This document shows, in pieces, positions 43,990-54,327 of a DNA stretch of 64,000 nucleotides (the first letter of the stretch is position 1; every line of letters starts with the position of its first letter). Source of the stretch: an uncultured delta proteobacterium (GTDB lineage Bacteria > Desulfobacterota > Desulfobulbia > Desulfobulbales > Desulfocapsaceae); the NCBI GenBank assembly GCA_903901335.1, contig CAIUQR010000061.1, forward strand, positions 124,001 through 188,000. The letters are read 5' to 3'. Position numbers and translations under genes: made by a program. The notes beneath the pieces are model-generated. The model had not been told where the DNA came from, ran no database searches, and was given only the letters and a program-made list of their open reading frames with translations.

Positions 43990-46629
43990 CTACATGCATT
44001 TTTTGACAATCTCATATAAATCGTCTGAAAGATTCTCGATGACTTCCAGCCGCTGAAGTTGTTCCCGCATCAATTTCTGTCGAGTGGTATCATATTTTCT
44101 CCAGTTGATGAATGGACTGACAAGCCGGGCCGCAATCTGTGCATTAATCGGGTCGATGGCAATAAGCTGTTCTGACAAAAACTGATACCCTGAACCGGTT
44201 AGATCATGAAAACGCACATGGTTTCCTGAACAGAAGGCGCCGATCAGTGAACGGACTTTATTCGGATTCTTCAGTGAAAACGCCGGATGACGCAGGAGCA
44301 TCTTCACCCTTTCGAGAGTATCCTCAAGAGAGGAAGTAGCCTGTATGATTAACCACTTATCCATAACCAGAGGATCGTTCTTCCATTTCTTATAAAAATC
44401 ATCAAGGACATCTTCCCGTTCCGGTCCAGGATAATTCGAGAGCGCAGCAAGGGCTGCGATCACATCCGTCATGTTCGATCCGGAATGATACTGTTTCAGG
44501 CAGAGATCAAGGCTGTCATTGTCAACCGGATCAGATACAAGCAAGTAAGAGAGGCAGATATTTTTCAGGCTTCTTCGCCCCATTGCTTCAGGGGTTATAC
44601 CATAACTCCCGCTATCACTGTTTTTTTCATAGACCATGATGAAGTCCTGCCGCAGACGTGCCACCAATTCCCGACGGACAAAGAGACGTGCCTGATGGAG
44701 GAGATCAGGGTCGATAACCTCCAGCTGTTGGGCAAGATAGGTTTCACTTGGCAGGGTTAAGGCCTGGGCGACCAAAGCCTTGTCGCCCTTCTCATCATTC
44801 AGGTTGGCACGGACCGCCTGGACGAAGATATCGTCCAGTGTTACCCTCTCGTTGTGTCTCATCTTTTCGACCAGTTCGAGGATGATGGTCGTCGATAAGC
44901 GGTCGGCGGCATCCCATCTGTTAAACAGATCGGAATCATGTGCCATCAGGAAGGCCAGCTCTTCCCTGCTTTGACTGGACTTCACCCTGACAGGTGCGGA
45001 GAAATCCCGGAGAAAGGAGAGGACGGGCTTCTCTTTCACATCTGAAAATGTGAAGGTCTGTTCCTGTTGCAAAAGTTGAACCACCCTCCCCTTCGGGTCG
45101 CTTGCCTCGTTCTGCCTGCAAAGAATATCATGGCCGTTAGCATCAAGTAACCCAATGGCTAAGGGCATGTGAAAAGGCTTCTTCTGTTCCTGTCCTGGGG
45201 TCGCCGGACAGGATTGACGGACGGTCAGATGGTAGAGATTGGCTGCCTCGTCCCAGGCGTCCGAAACCTCCAGCACGGGCGTTCCGGATTGACTGTACCA
45301 GAGCTTAAACTGCTCAAGATCGACACCGGAGGCATCTTGCATTGCGCAGACGAAATCATCACAGGTCACAGCCTGTCCGTCGTGACGCTTAAAATAGAGG
45401 TCCATACCCGCCCTGAATCGTTCCGGACTGAGTAGCGTGTGAATCATCCGGATGACCTCGGCCCCTTTGTTATAGACAGTGGCAGTATAGAAATTATTGA
45501 TTTCCACATAAGAGTCAGGTCTGACCGGATGAGCCATCGGACCAGCATCCTCCCGAAACTGAAAGTTTCTGAGGACATTGACATCATCGATGCGTTGAAC
45601 CGGTCTGGAGTTCATGTCGGCCGAAAATTCCTGATCGCGAAAGACGGTCAGGCCTTCCTTCAAGCTGAGTTGGAACCAGTCACGGCAGGTAACACGATTT
45701 CCGGTCCAGTTATGAAAATATTCATGGGCAACCACCCCTTCTATCCCAAGATAATCCTGGTCGGTCGCGGTGTCGGGAGATGCCAGTACGTATTTGGAAT
45801 TAAAGACATTCAGCCCTTTATTTTCCATCGCACCCATATTGAAATCATCGACTGCGACAATCATGAAGAGATCGAGGTCATATTCAAGGCCATAGATGTC
45901 CTCATCCCATTTCATCGCCTTTTGCAGAGAACGCATGGCATGGCCGCACTTGTCTTTATTTCTCTCTTCCACAAAAATCCGTAAAGTCACTGGTCGACCC
46001 GACTGAGTGATGAACGTATCCTCGATATGAACCAGATCGCCTGCAACCAGAGCGAAGAGATAACAGGGTTTTGGAAAAGGGTCGGTCCAGGTCGCAAAAT
46101 GCCACTTGTCTTCCAAGTCGCCGTGATCGGTGAGATTTCCGTTGGCAAGCATTACCGGACATGCATCCTTTTTTGCTTCTATCCGGGTAGTAAAGCGAGT
46201 CAGGATATCGGGCCGATCAATAAAATAGGTTATTCTGCGGAACCCTTCAGCCTCGCACTGAGTACAGTAATTGCCGTTGGAACGATAGAGTCCGCTCAGC
46301 GCACTGTTTTCATCGGGATTGATCTCTGTTACGATTTCCAGAGAAAAGGAATCCGGAACCGTATCAATCTCCAGGAAATCTTCGAGTTGCTGGTATCTGG
46401 TTATGCCGATTGGTTCTCCGTCGATCTTAATGCTTTTTAATTGCAGATTCTCTCCATCTAACCGCAATGGTTGCGGCTTTGCATCTCTATTTACCCGGAG
46501 GGAAGATCTGGCGGTGACAAGGGTCTTTTTGGCATCAAGACGAAAAGTAAGAACAATCTCGTCAATAAAAAATCCTGGTGGAATATATTCTTGCCTGTAT
46601 ATGGTTATCGGGTGTTTTTTGCTGTCCAT
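43990..46629 (-). CDS. pepN: Aminopeptidase N
   Basis: An 879-residue M1 metallopeptidase. The exopeptidase motif is GAMENKGL and the zinc site is HEYFHNWTGNRVT (HExxH, with the downstream Glu in SLKEGLTVFRD). It lacks a signal peptide, as expected for cytosolic PepN. The C-terminal helical domain is complete. It converges with the small cytochrome gene. Confidence 0.96.
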   Translation of the reverse strand: MDSKKHPITIYRQEYIPPGFFIDEIVLTFRLDAKKTLVTARSSLRVNRDAKPQPLRLDGENLQLKSIKIDGEPIGITRYQQLEDFLEIDTVPDSFSLEIVTEINPDENSALSGLYRSNGNYCTQCEAEGFRRITYFIDRPDILTRFTTRIEAKKDACPVMLANGNLTDHGDLEDKWHFATWTDPFPKPCYLFALVAGDLVHIEDTFITQSGRPVTLRIFVEERNKDKCGHAMRSLQKAMKWDEDIYGLEYDLDLFMIVAVDDFNMGAMENKGLNVFNSKYVLASPDTATDQDYLGIEGVVAHEYFHNWTGNRVTCRDWFQLSLKEGLTVFRDQEFSADMNSRPVQRIDDVNVLRNFQFREDAGPMAHPVRPDSYVEINNFYTATVYNKGAEVIRMIHTLLSPERFRAGMDLYFKRHDGQAVTCDDFVCAMQDASGVDLEQFKLWYSQSGTPVLEVSDAWDEAANLYHLTVRQSCPATPGQEQKKPFHMPLAIGLLDANGHDILCRQNEASDPKGRVVQLLQQEQTFTFSDVKEKPVLSFLRDFSAPVRVKSSQSREELAFLMAHDSDLFNRWDAADRLSTTIILELVEKMRHNERVTLDDIFVQAVRANLNDEKGDKALVAQALTLPSETYLAQQLEVIDPDLLHQARLFVRRELVARLRQDFIMVYEKNSDSGSYGITPEAMGRRSLKNICLSYLLVSDPVDNDSLDLCLKQYHSGSNMTDVIAALAALSNYPGPEREDVLDDFYKKWKNDPLVMDKWLIIQATSSLEDTLERVKMLLRHPAFSLKNPNKVRSLIGAFCSGNHVRFHDLTGSGYQFLSEQLIAIDPINAQIAARLVSPFINWRKYDTTRQKLMREQLQRLEVIENLSDDLYEIVKKCM

Positions 46630-46791
46630 TGCTCTTTCGATCCTGCTGACTGATTTTCATTGTTGCCAACCAGGTCATTCCCCGTTGACATCAAGAGTAA
46701 TTTCATTATATTCCATATTCACATAAGCGGTTAGCTGCAGCGCTCTGCGATGACCATACTATAACACAGAATACCCAAGAGAACTTGTCCG

Positions 46792-48024
46792 ATGATAACA
46801 ATTAATGAACATTATCTAAAACTGCAGGCTTCTTATCTCTTTTCCGATATAGCAAAACGTGTTGCCGCCTTTCAGGAAAAAAATCCATCGCAGTCTGTGA
46901 TAAAACTGGGGATTGGCGATGTAACACGGGCTCTGCCCAGGGCCTGTATCGAGGCCTTCCATAAGGCAGTTGATGAAATGGCCAACGATGTAAGCTTTCG
47001 GGGGTATGGACCGGAGCAAGGGTATGATTTTCTAAGAGAGACGATTGCTGAAAACGATTTCCGTGCCCGGGGCGCCGATATCTCTGCTGATGAGATTTTT
47101 ATCAGCGACGGAGCCAAATGTGACACCGGAAACATCCAGGAGCTCTTCTCCCAGGATATTAAAATTGCCATTCCGGATCCTGTTTATCCCGTCTATCTGG
47201 ATACAAACGTTATGGCAGGCCGCACCGGCACGTTCCAGGATGGACGATTTCAGGGACTTGTCTACCTTGATTCCACCAAAGAAAATAATTTTGTTCCGGC
47301 CTTGCCCGCAGAAGATGTCGATTTGATCTATCTGTGCTTTCCGAACAACCCGACCGGCTCCACAATCTCCAAGGAAGAGTTGAAGACCTGGGTCGATTAT
47401 GCCCGGAAAAACAAGGCGCTCATTCTTTTTGATGCCGCCTATGAGGCCTTCATTCATGATGACTCTCTGCCGAAATCGATCTTCGAGATCGATGGAGCCA
47501 GGGAGGTTGCAATCGAGTTCCGCAGTTATTCCAAGACAGCCGGTTTTACAGGGACACGCTGTGCATTTACAGTGGTTCCAAAGGAATGCGCCGCCTTTGA
47601 TGCTCAGGGAAACAGGCATTTTATCCATCCCTTATGGAACCGCAGACACTGTACAAAATTCAACGGGGTCTCCTATCCGGTGCAGCGTGCGGCGGAGGCC
47701 ATATACAGCGAGGAAGGAAAAGCGCAGACCAGGGAGTTAATCTCTTACTATATGAACAATGCGGAAGTTATCTGCCAGGGAATTAAAGAACTCGGATTCG
47801 ACTATGTCGGCGGTGAAAATTCCCCCTATGTCTGGATTGACGGCAAACGTGATTCCTGGGAATTTTTTGACATCCTTTTAAACAAGGCAGGCGTAGTCTG
47901 TACTCCCGGCGCCGGATTCGGCAGATGCGGGAATGGTTATATCCGCCTTTCCGCCTTCAACTCCCATGAAAATGTAGTTACGGCCATGCAGCGGATTCGC
48001 CAGGTGTTGGGGGCTAATGTCTGA
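46792..48024 (+). CDS. dapL: LL-diaminopimelate aminotransferase
   Basis: A 410-residue PLP enzyme that turns tetrahydrodipicolinate directly into LL-2,6-diaminopimelate, bypassing DapD/C/E. DapL marks: [30 protein letters not shown], the [11 protein letters not shown] block, FPNNPTGS, and the PLP Lys in [14 protein letters not shown]. Typical of plants, Chlamydia, Desulfobacterota and methanogens. It is divergent from pepN. Together with lysC it supplies lysine and cell-wall precursors. Confidence 0.96.
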   Translation: MITINEHYLKLQASYLFSDIAKRVAAFQEKNPSQSVIKLGIGDVTRALPRACIEAFHKAVDEMANDVSFRGYGPEQGYDFLRETIAENDFRARGADISADEIFISDGAKCDTGNIQELFSQDIKIAIPDPVYPVYLDTNVMAGRTGTFQDGRFQGLVYLDSTKENNFVPALPAEDVDLIYLCFPNNPTGSTISKEELKTWVDYARKNKALILFDAAYEAFIHDDSLPKSIFEIDGAREVAIEFRSYSKTAGFTGTRCAFTVVPKECAAFDAQGNRHFIHPLWNRRHCTKFNGVSYPVQRAAEAIYSEEGKAQTRELISYYMNNAEVICQGIKELGFDYVGGENSPYVWIDGKRDSWEFFDILLNKAGVVCTPGAGFGRCGNGYIRLSAFNSHENVVTAMQRIRQVLGANV

Positions 48025-48047
48025 GCTGTTAAACCATTCCATTAATT

Positions 48048-48483
48048 ATGAAGAAAAATACATTCAAGACAATCGCTTTCCAAGGAATGGCTGGCAGCCC
48101 GATTTCTGGTCTTCTCACGCGACAACCATGTTCCAGAGGTAGAAAAAGGGGTGCAATATCTCACCAGTTTTATCTTTGAGGTAAGAAACATACCGGCAGC
48201 ACTGTATAAGGCACTGGGCGGGTTTGCTACAAACGGTGTACAAATGGTGAAACTCGAGAGTTATGTTGACAAACACTTTAATGTTGCTCGTTTCTTCGCT
48301 GACGTCGAAGGGCATATTAACGAGAGCTCACTGCAGCTTGCTTTTGAGGAACTCCGTTTTTTTACAAAGCGAGTTATTCACCTTGGTACCTATCCTGCTC
48401 ATTTTTTCAGAAGTTCGGTAAAAGATTCCGGTGACATGCAAACAAAGTATTCCAAGAGTGCATGCAAAACGAAATGTATGTGA
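48048..48483 (+). pseudogene. Prephenate dehydratase remnant: catalytic core deleted, ACT domain left
   Basis: The frame opening at ATG 48048 reads KNTFKTIAFQGMAGS, the very start of a stand-alone prephenate dehydratase. Near 48090-48100 the similarity jumps, in another frame, to the end of the same protein: ARFLVFSRDNHVPEVEKG, then the ACT domain (FEVRNIPAALYKALGGFA, MVKLESYV, LGTYPAHFFR) to 48483. About 150-170 catalytic residues are missing. The GTG at 48151 could still give a 110-residue stand-alone ACT protein. An intact bifunctional pheA lies at 61580-62674, so this copy is redundant. I read it as a decayed second gene, with a retained ACT regulator as the alternative. Confidence 0.75.
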
Positions 48484-48499
48484 GTACCATAAGAGTGAG

Positions 48500-49441
48500 T
48501 CAGGATCTGTCGATCAGTTCCGCCGGTTTGAATTGCACCTTCTTTTCTTCCCCTTTCATTTCCTCGAAGGTGACATCCCAACGTTCTTTCATCCATTGAA
48601 TAACCCCTTCCACAAGACGTTCAGGAGCCGATGCTCCGGCCGTCACTCCTATCCTTTTCACCCCTTCCAGCCAGGCCGGGTCGATATCGTTTTTGTCATC
48701 AATAAGATAACAGGGCATACCGGATTTAATTCCGACCTCTCGCAGGCGATTGGAATTTGAGCTGTTTTTTGATCCGACAACAAGAAGGAGATCCGCGGTT
48801 TCAGCCAGTTCTTTGACGGCATTCTGGCGGTTCTGGGTGGCATAGCAGATATTTGAGACAGGCCCTTTTATCAATGGAAACCTGTCAAAGAGGATTTTTC
48901 TGATTGCGAAGATATCATCCTCACACCAGGTAGTCTGGGTCACAAATGCGACCAGCCGTTGATCAGCAGCCTGCACCTGCCACGCCTCTTCCGGACTGGC
49001 TACGATATGGACCTTTCCTTTGACGCGTCCGGCTGTCCCTTCAACTTCGGGATGACGATGATGACCGATGATTATCACGTCATAATCCAAATTATGGTAT
49101 TTCTCCACCATTCTATGAACACTGCTGACCAGCGGACAGGTGGCATCTATTGTACGTAATCCAAGCTTTCTGGCCTTTTCCTCTACACTTACAGAGACCC
49201 CATGAGCACTGAAAATACAGATTTTCCCGCTGGGAATATCAGTCAAACCCTCGACAAATATTGCCCCCAGCTTTTCCAGTTCCTGGAGTACATGTTTATT
49301 ATGCACAATCTCATGCAGGACATAGACAGGGGCGCCATGTTCCTGCAAAATTAATTTTACGGTTTCAATCGCCCTAACAACCCCGGCACAAAATCCTCTC
49401 GGTGATGCAAGTATGATATGTTTTTTTTCTTTTAATGACAT
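48500..49441 (-). CDS. ispH: 4-hydroxy-3-methylbut-2-enyl diphosphate reductase
   Basis: A 313-residue iron-sulfur enzyme, last step of the MEP pathway, giving IPP and DMAPP. The three cluster Cys lie in ASPRGFCAGVVRA, DATCPLVS and ICYATQNRQ, and the His residues in VLHEIVHN and FSAHGVSV are present. DMAPP is the substrate of MiaA in this window. It is alone on its strand; the dctD-like gene upstream ends 67 bp before. Confidence 0.96.
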   Translation of the reverse strand: MSLKEKKHIILASPRGFCAGVVRAIETVKLILQEHGAPVYVLHEIVHNKHVLQELEKLGAIFVEGLTDIPSGKICIFSAHGVSVSVEEKARKLGLRTIDATCPLVSSVHRMVEKYHNLDYDVIIIGHHRHPEVEGTAGRVKGKVHIVASPEEAWQVQAADQRLVAFVTQTTWCEDDIFAIRKILFDRFPLIKGPVSNICYATQNRQNAVKELAETADLLLVVGSKNSSNSNRLREVGIKSGMPCYLIDDKNDIDPAWLEGVKRIGVTAGASAPERLVEGVIQWMKERWDVTFEEMKGEEKKVQFKPAELIDRS

Positions 49442-49508
49442 TGCTTCTTGGTCCTGCGCCGATAAACGTCAATTGTAAGGACTGATAATTGTTTGCTTTA
49501 CTTGAGTA

Positions 49509-50864
49509 TTATTTATAATCACTTTTATCCAGGCCATACTTTCGCATTTTGTCATACAATGTTTTCCGGGGAATATCCAGGACATCCATCACATTTTTAA
49601 TGCTGCCGTTACTGGCCAGCAGTGCCTGCTCGATAAGACCTCTCTCGAAACAGTCCACCTGATGGGAAAGGCTGCTGTCCTGACCTTTTTCAGCACCTGA
49701 CAGGAGATGATCAAGCGACCAGCCACACTGGTTACCCAACAGAACATATCTCTCGGCCAGATTTCGTAATTCGCGAACATTCCCCGGCCACGAATACGAC
49801 ATCAGAGAATTCATCTGTGTTGCCGTGGGAAGCGGCACCTCCTGCTGGTACCTGTGGCCTGCGACAAGGAGAAAATGATGAAAGAGAAGAGGAATATCTT
49901 CCAGACGCGCTCGTAAGGGAGGGATCTTCAGACAGACCACATTCAGGCGATAATAAAGGTCCTCCCTGAATGATCCTGTTTCAGATGCCTGCAGAAGATC
50001 TATCTTGGAGGCCGCAACAACCCGTATATCTAAATGAATCTGCTTATTGGAACCCAGTCTTTCAAGTGAGCGTTCCTGAAGAACCCGAAGGAGATGCACT
50101 TGTGTTCGCAGGGGCATGGATTCAATTTCGTCTAAAAGCAGAGTCCCGCCGTTTGCATGTTCAAATTTCCCGATTCTCGTCTTCTTTGCATCGGTAAAAG
50201 CTCCGGCTTCATGACCGAAAAGTTCACTTTCTATCAGATTTTCTGGAACAGCGCCGCAGCATACAGCGACAAAATTCTTTGTTCTCCGTTGACTGTGCTC
50301 ATGCAGGGAACGGGCAACAAGCTCTTTCCCGGTGCCGGTTTCACCCATGACCAGGATGTCCGCCCCCGAATTGGCAATTCTGGCGATGGTGGCTCGCAGT
50401 TGCACCATCGAAGGTGTCCTGCCGATGATCCGTGGTCCCGGTGCACTATGGGCCTTGAGTTCCTGACGCAGAATCCTGTTTTCCAGGGTCAAGACCCGTT
50501 TTTCCAGGGCACGCTGCACTGTTTTCACAAGGCGTTCCGCCGAATATGGTTTCTCTATGAAATCATAGGCACCATCCCGCATTGCCTGAACGGCGGTGGA
50601 GATGTCTCCATGCCCGGTAATGAGTATAACCGGCAGGTCATGGTCTATCTTCTGGGCCTGAAGCAGGAATTCCAGACCACTCATGCGGGGCAGACGGATA
50701 TCGCAGATCACCACCCCCGGCCAATCCATTGAGAGTTGCGACAATACATTTTCCGCGCAATCGTAACAGACCACATCCAGATCTGCCAGTTCCAGGGTCT
50801 GTTTATTGGCCTGACGGATATGCATTTCATCATCGATAAACACTACTTTTTTCCGAGCTTCCAT
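49509..50864 (-). CDS. Sigma54-dependent response regulator (DctD-like)
   Basis: A 451-residue NtrC-family activator: receiver (about 6-120; phospho-acceptor in VVICDIRLPRMSG), AAA+ domain (about 145-375; Walker A GETGTGKELVA, Walker B GGTLLLDEIE), and a Fis-type HTH (about 405-445). The sigma54-contact loop is GAFTDA rather than GAFTGA. Ten bp downstream of a DctB-like kinase gene it forms a two-component pair, probably for C4-dicarboxylates or another carboxylate. A sigma54 target promoter was not found nearby, so its regulon lies elsewhere. Confidence 0.88.
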   Translation of the reverse strand: MEARKKVVFIDDEMHIRQANKQTLELADLDVVCYDCAENVLSQLSMDWPGVVICDIRLPRMSGLEFLLQAQKIDHDLPVILITGHGDISTAVQAMRDGAYDFIEKPYSAERLVKTVQRALEKRVLTLENRILRQELKAHSAPGPRIIGRTPSMVQLRATIARIANSGADILVMGETGTGKELVARSLHEHSQRRTKNFVAVCCGAVPENLIESELFGHEAGAFTDAKKTRIGKFEHANGGTLLLDEIESMPLRTQVHLLRVLQERSLERLGSNKQIHLDIRVVAASKIDLLQASETGSFREDLYYRLNVVCLKIPPLRARLEDIPLLFHHFLLVAGHRYQQEVPLPTATQMNSLMSYSWPGNVRELRNLAERYVLLGNQCGWSLDHLLSGAEKGQDSSLSHQVDCFERGLIEQALLASNGSIKNVMDVLDIPRKTLYDKMRKYGLDKSDYK

Positions 50865-50873
50865 AGTGTTGAA

Positions 50874-52721
50874 CTACGCTTCCTCTAAAATGAGATTAAA
50901 TTTTGCACCGCAGGTCGATTCAACTACATGAATTTCTCCATTCATCTCGCGGAGAATCCGTTCGGTGATGGTGAGTCCAAGGCCGAGCCCCTGACCGGAT
51001 TTTTTGGTCGTATAGAATGGCTCAAAGATATGAGGCAAATGCTCCGGTGAGATGCCGGTGCCACTGTCTTGAACGGTAATTGAGACTGTTCCCTCATTGC
51101 TAAAAGATGAGATTTTGATCTCTTGGACAGGAGAATTCTCCACAGCCTGCAAGGAATTTCCAATTAAATTGACCAAAACCTGTTGTAATAATACATAATT
51201 CGCCCGAACTTCAATATTTGCAGGGTGAGTCTCCACTTCAATATTGACATTTGATTTACGAATGATGGGAGTGAGTATTTCAAGTGCCCCATCTATTACG
51301 CCATAGAGAGGCACATTGGTCATCTGACCGCTGGTTTTCCGCGAAAACAGCTTTAACTGCACACCGATCTGGGCCATTCTTTCAGTCAGCTCACTGATCT
51401 GCTCAAGATTCCACTTGGTCTCTTCAAGTCTGCCTTTCTGCAGAAAGAGTTTGCCGTTATCGGAATAACTCCTGATCGCGGCTAAGGGTTGGTTCAACTC
51501 ATGGTTGATACTGGCAGACATCTGACCGAGAGCGGCCATTTTGGCGGTGTGGATGAGTTCTGATCGAGTATGCTGCAGGGCTACCTCTGTACGTTTGCGA
51601 TCTTCGATTTCCTTGCGCAAAAGGGTATTGGTTTCGGTCAATTTATGGGTACGCTCAGCTACACGTGTCTCTAATTTGGTGTTGGCCTCCTGCAGTACCT
51701 TCAATGCCTGTTCTTCAAAACGTTTCAGATCAATGACCCTCTGACGACGCTGTTTTACAACAAGAACAAACAAACAACCCAGGGTGAAAATGAAACCCAA
51801 TATCATAAAAACCAGAAAGATAAATCTCTCCACGCGCCAGGTATCCGTCAATATCTGCACATTCCAACCGGCATTCTCCATATGGCGGCTCTGCAGCAGA
51901 TATGTCCTGGCTTTGAAGTCACCAGGCATTTTAATCCGGACTATACGGCCGATATCACTCACCTCTTCATCGACCACATTCAGCGGTTCCAGGGTTGCAT
52001 TCGGATAACGACCACTGTCTACTACATGTTGGTATGCGTCTTTTGACAATGGGGTCAAGGAATGAAATCGCCATTCTTTTTTGGTGGTCAAAAAGATCAC
52101 TCCGTCGGGGTCTGTTACCAGAAAGGTCTCGTCCATATGACCCCAATTATTCTCAACCGAATCAATGTTGATTTTTATGACCAGCGCACCGAGAATAGTA
52201 TCATACTGCCGCACCGGATAGGCAAAATAATACCCTCTCAGATTCGAGGCAGTGCCAATTGCAAAGTATCTCCCCAGGCGACCGCTCATCGCCTCTTTAA
52301 AATACGGTCTGTAACTGAAATTCCGGCCGACGAAAGGATGTTCCTCCTTCCAGTTGCTGGCCGCAATGGTCAGTCCTTCGCTATCCATCAGGTAGGTATC
52401 CGAGGCATCACTGATATTATTGATTGTTTCGAGATATCTGTTCAAGGCGTCAATTCTTTCCGGACTTGCCGGGTCGTTGAGCAGGTTGGCCATCATCTTG
52501 TCGTTGGCAAGCAATTCGGGAAGACTTTCATATTTCTCCAATACACCCTGGAGATAGGTTGTATAAAGGTCGAGACGAGATATTCCTTCCTCTGAGAGAT
52601 TTTTTAATCTTTGGTAATACAACCACTTGTGGGAAAACCATAAACCCAGGATGACAAGAGTAAAGATGACGAAAAGAGTGAGGATAAATTTAATACGAGG
52701 GAATAACTTCATCGAAGTCAT
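50874..52721 (-). CDS. DctB-like sensor histidine kinase with periplasmic Cache domain
   Basis: A 615-residue membrane kinase. Two helices (about 11-30 and 299-322) flank a large double-Cache sensor domain (about 35-295; FSYRPYFKEAMSG, YYFAYPV). A coiled coil follows (about 328-390), then HisKA with the phospho-His in SINHELNQPLAAIRSY and HATPase_c (DSGTGISPEHLP, GQGLGLGLTIT). This is the DctB arrangement; the ligand is likely a small carboxylate. Its start overlaps the hisHF stop by 4 bp, an unusual neighbour for a sensor. Confidence 0.88.
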   Translation of the reverse strand: MTSMKLFPRIKFILTLFVIFTLVILGLWFSHKWLYYQRLKNLSEEGISRLDLYTTYLQGVLEKYESLPELLANDKMMANLLNDPASPERIDALNRYLETINNISDASDTYLMDSEGLTIAASNWKEEHPFVGRNFSYRPYFKEAMSGRLGRYFAIGTASNLRGYYFAYPVRQYDTILGALVIKINIDSVENNWGHMDETFLVTDPDGVIFLTTKKEWRFHSLTPLSKDAYQHVVDSGRYPNATLEPLNVVDEEVSDIGRIVRIKMPGDFKARTYLLQSRHMENAGWNVQILTDTWRVERFIFLVFMILGFIFTLGCLFVLVVKQRRQRVIDLKRFEEQALKVLQEANTKLETRVAERTHKLTETNTLLRKEIEDRKRTEVALQHTRSELIHTAKMAALGQMSASINHELNQPLAAIRSYSDNGKLFLQKGRLEETKWNLEQISELTERMAQIGVQLKLFSRKTSGQMTNVPLYGVIDGALEILTPIIRKSNVNIEVETHPANIEVRANYVLLQQVLVNLIGNSLQAVENSPVQEIKISSFSNEGTVSITVQDSGTGISPEHLPHIFEPFYTTKKSGQGLGLGLTITERILREMNGEIHVVESTCGAKFNLILEEA

Positions 52722-54310
52722 CGGGTTTCAATACCTTGCTTCTGCATTACATCTTTGACCTCTGCAATAGAGACTTCCTTTCTATGAAAGATTCCGGCGG
52801 CAAGGGCCGCCTCGACATCTGTTTCTGTAAATACCTCGATAAAATGTGCACTTACGCCCGCCCCGCTCGAAGCGATGACGGGAATGGAGACAGCGCTTCG
52901 CACATGTTTGATCAACTCAATGTCGAAACCACTTTTCGTGCCGTCTTTATCGATACAGTTCAACAAGATTTCTCCGGCACCAAGTTCGGCACAGGCCTGG
53001 ACCAGCTCAATGACATCAATATCGCGCCCTTCCCTGCCGCCCTTAACAGTGCACTGGTACCAGCAGTAGTCTTCACCCTTGGGCCCTGGATATCCTGTCC
53101 TGATGGTATTTCTTTTGGTATCTTCAGGTCCGTTTACATAGACCCGCCTTGGATCGACAGAGATGACCACAGCCTGGGCACCGTAGACGAGAGATATCTG
53201 TTCGATGGAGCTTTTACCTGTCTTCCTGCCGTCTTGACGAAACTGTTCGGCGGCGTAGACTGCATCACTGCCGATTGAAATCTTATCGGCTCCCGATCTG
53301 AAATAGGCTGAAGCGACATCAAGAGCAGAATAGGAGATCCCGTTGGAGTCAGTGAATTCCCGTATACCACCACCGATGGTCAGCGGTACGAAGACATTTT
53401 CCGAAGTACGTTTCAGGACCTCGAGCATCGGTTGATCCTGCATCGGGAAATCACGGAATCCGGTGATATTCAGAAAGGTGATTTCATCGGCCCCCTCTTC
53501 ATAATATCTCCCGGCAAGATCGACCGGCATGCCGAGGTTACGAACGGCGCCCTTTTCCCTGACATCGTACTGGTCACCTTTTGTAACGACAAGATCCCCC
53601 TCGTCGTTGGTCCGCACATCCAGACAGGCAATAATCCGCTTCGCAATCCGGGTCGGTTTCTCATTTTGCAGGGAAATATTTAAAACCGTCAGTTCATCCT
53701 CTGATCGTTTCTTTAAAAAATTATTGAGAATATTTAAACCAGCCTTGCCGCTTTTCTCCGGATGGAACTGGAAGGCCGTCACATTTCCTTTGGCAACGCC
53801 TGAGATATACTCATTGCCATAATCGGTAGTGGATAGAATCCAGCCCTTGTTCTCGTCGGTAATTGTCGCGTAAAAAGAATGGACGAAGTACAGTTTCTCC
53901 CCGTCATACCCGGAAAATATATTGGAATTCTTCTGTATTTTTATGCTGTTCCAGCCTATCTGCGGCACGGATTGGTGACGTGTCGAAAATCGCTTGATCT
54001 GACCCGGAATAATCCCCAGGCCTGCAACACCCGGGGCCTCTTCACTCCCTTCAAACAGGGCCTGCAGGGCGACACAGATACCTAGCAGCGGTCTGTTATC
54101 CTGAATCCGCTGGAGAAGAGGTTCGATGAATCCATTTTGCTGCAGACGTTCCATGACCACGCCGAAATTACCGACTCCTGGAAAGATCAGCTTTTCTGCG
54201 TTCAAGATATCATCGGGACTCACCACATCACGGACCTCGAACCCAAGTTTCCTGATCGCATTACGAACGCTCCGGACATTACCTGCCCCATAGTCAAGAA
54301 GTGTAATCAT
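52718..54310 (-). CDS. hisHF: Fused imidazole glycerol phosphate synthase HisH-HisF (eukaryotic HIS7 type)
   Basis: A 530-residue fusion. Residues about 1-205 are the glutamine amidotransferase HisH with the nucleophile in LGICVALQ and the His-Glu pair in FQFHPEKSG. The remainder is the cyclase HisF (RIIACLDVRTNDEGDLVV, LTIGGGIREF, SGADKISIGSDAVYAA, GEILLNCIDKDGT). Extra loops in HisF, such as KGDQYDVRE and the YPGPKGEDYCWYQC insert, are those of fungal and plant HIS7 enzymes, not of normal bacterial HisF. It makes imidazole glycerol phosphate and AICAR. Start at the ATG of MITLLDYGAGN; a TTG 12 codons upstream is less likely. No other his gene is present. Confidence 0.94.
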   Translation of the reverse strand: MITLLDYGAGNVRSVRNAIRKLGFEVRDVVSPDDILNAEKLIFPGVGNFGVVMERLQQNGFIEPLLQRIQDNRPLLGICVALQALFEGSEEAPGVAGLGIIPGQIKRFSTRHQSVPQIGWNSIKIQKNSNIFSGYDGEKLYFVHSFYATITDENKGWILSTTDYGNEYISGVAKGNVTAFQFHPEKSGKAGLNILNNFLKKRSEDELTVLNISLQNEKPTRIAKRIIACLDVRTNDEGDLVVTKGDQYDVREKGAVRNLGMPVDLAGRYYEEGADEITFLNITGFRDFPMQDQPMLEVLKRTSENVFVPLTIGGGIREFTDSNGISYSALDVASAYFRSGADKISIGSDAVYAAEQFRQDGRKTGKSSIEQISLVYGAQAVVISVDPRRVYVNGPEDTKRNTIRTGYPGPKGEDYCWYQCTVKGGREGRDIDVIELVQACAELGAGEILLNCIDKDGTKSGFDIELIKHVRSAVSIPVIASSGAGVSAHFIEVFTETDVEAALAAGIFHRKEVSIAEVKDVMQKQGIETR

Positions 54311-54327
54311 CTTATTTTTTGCAACCC

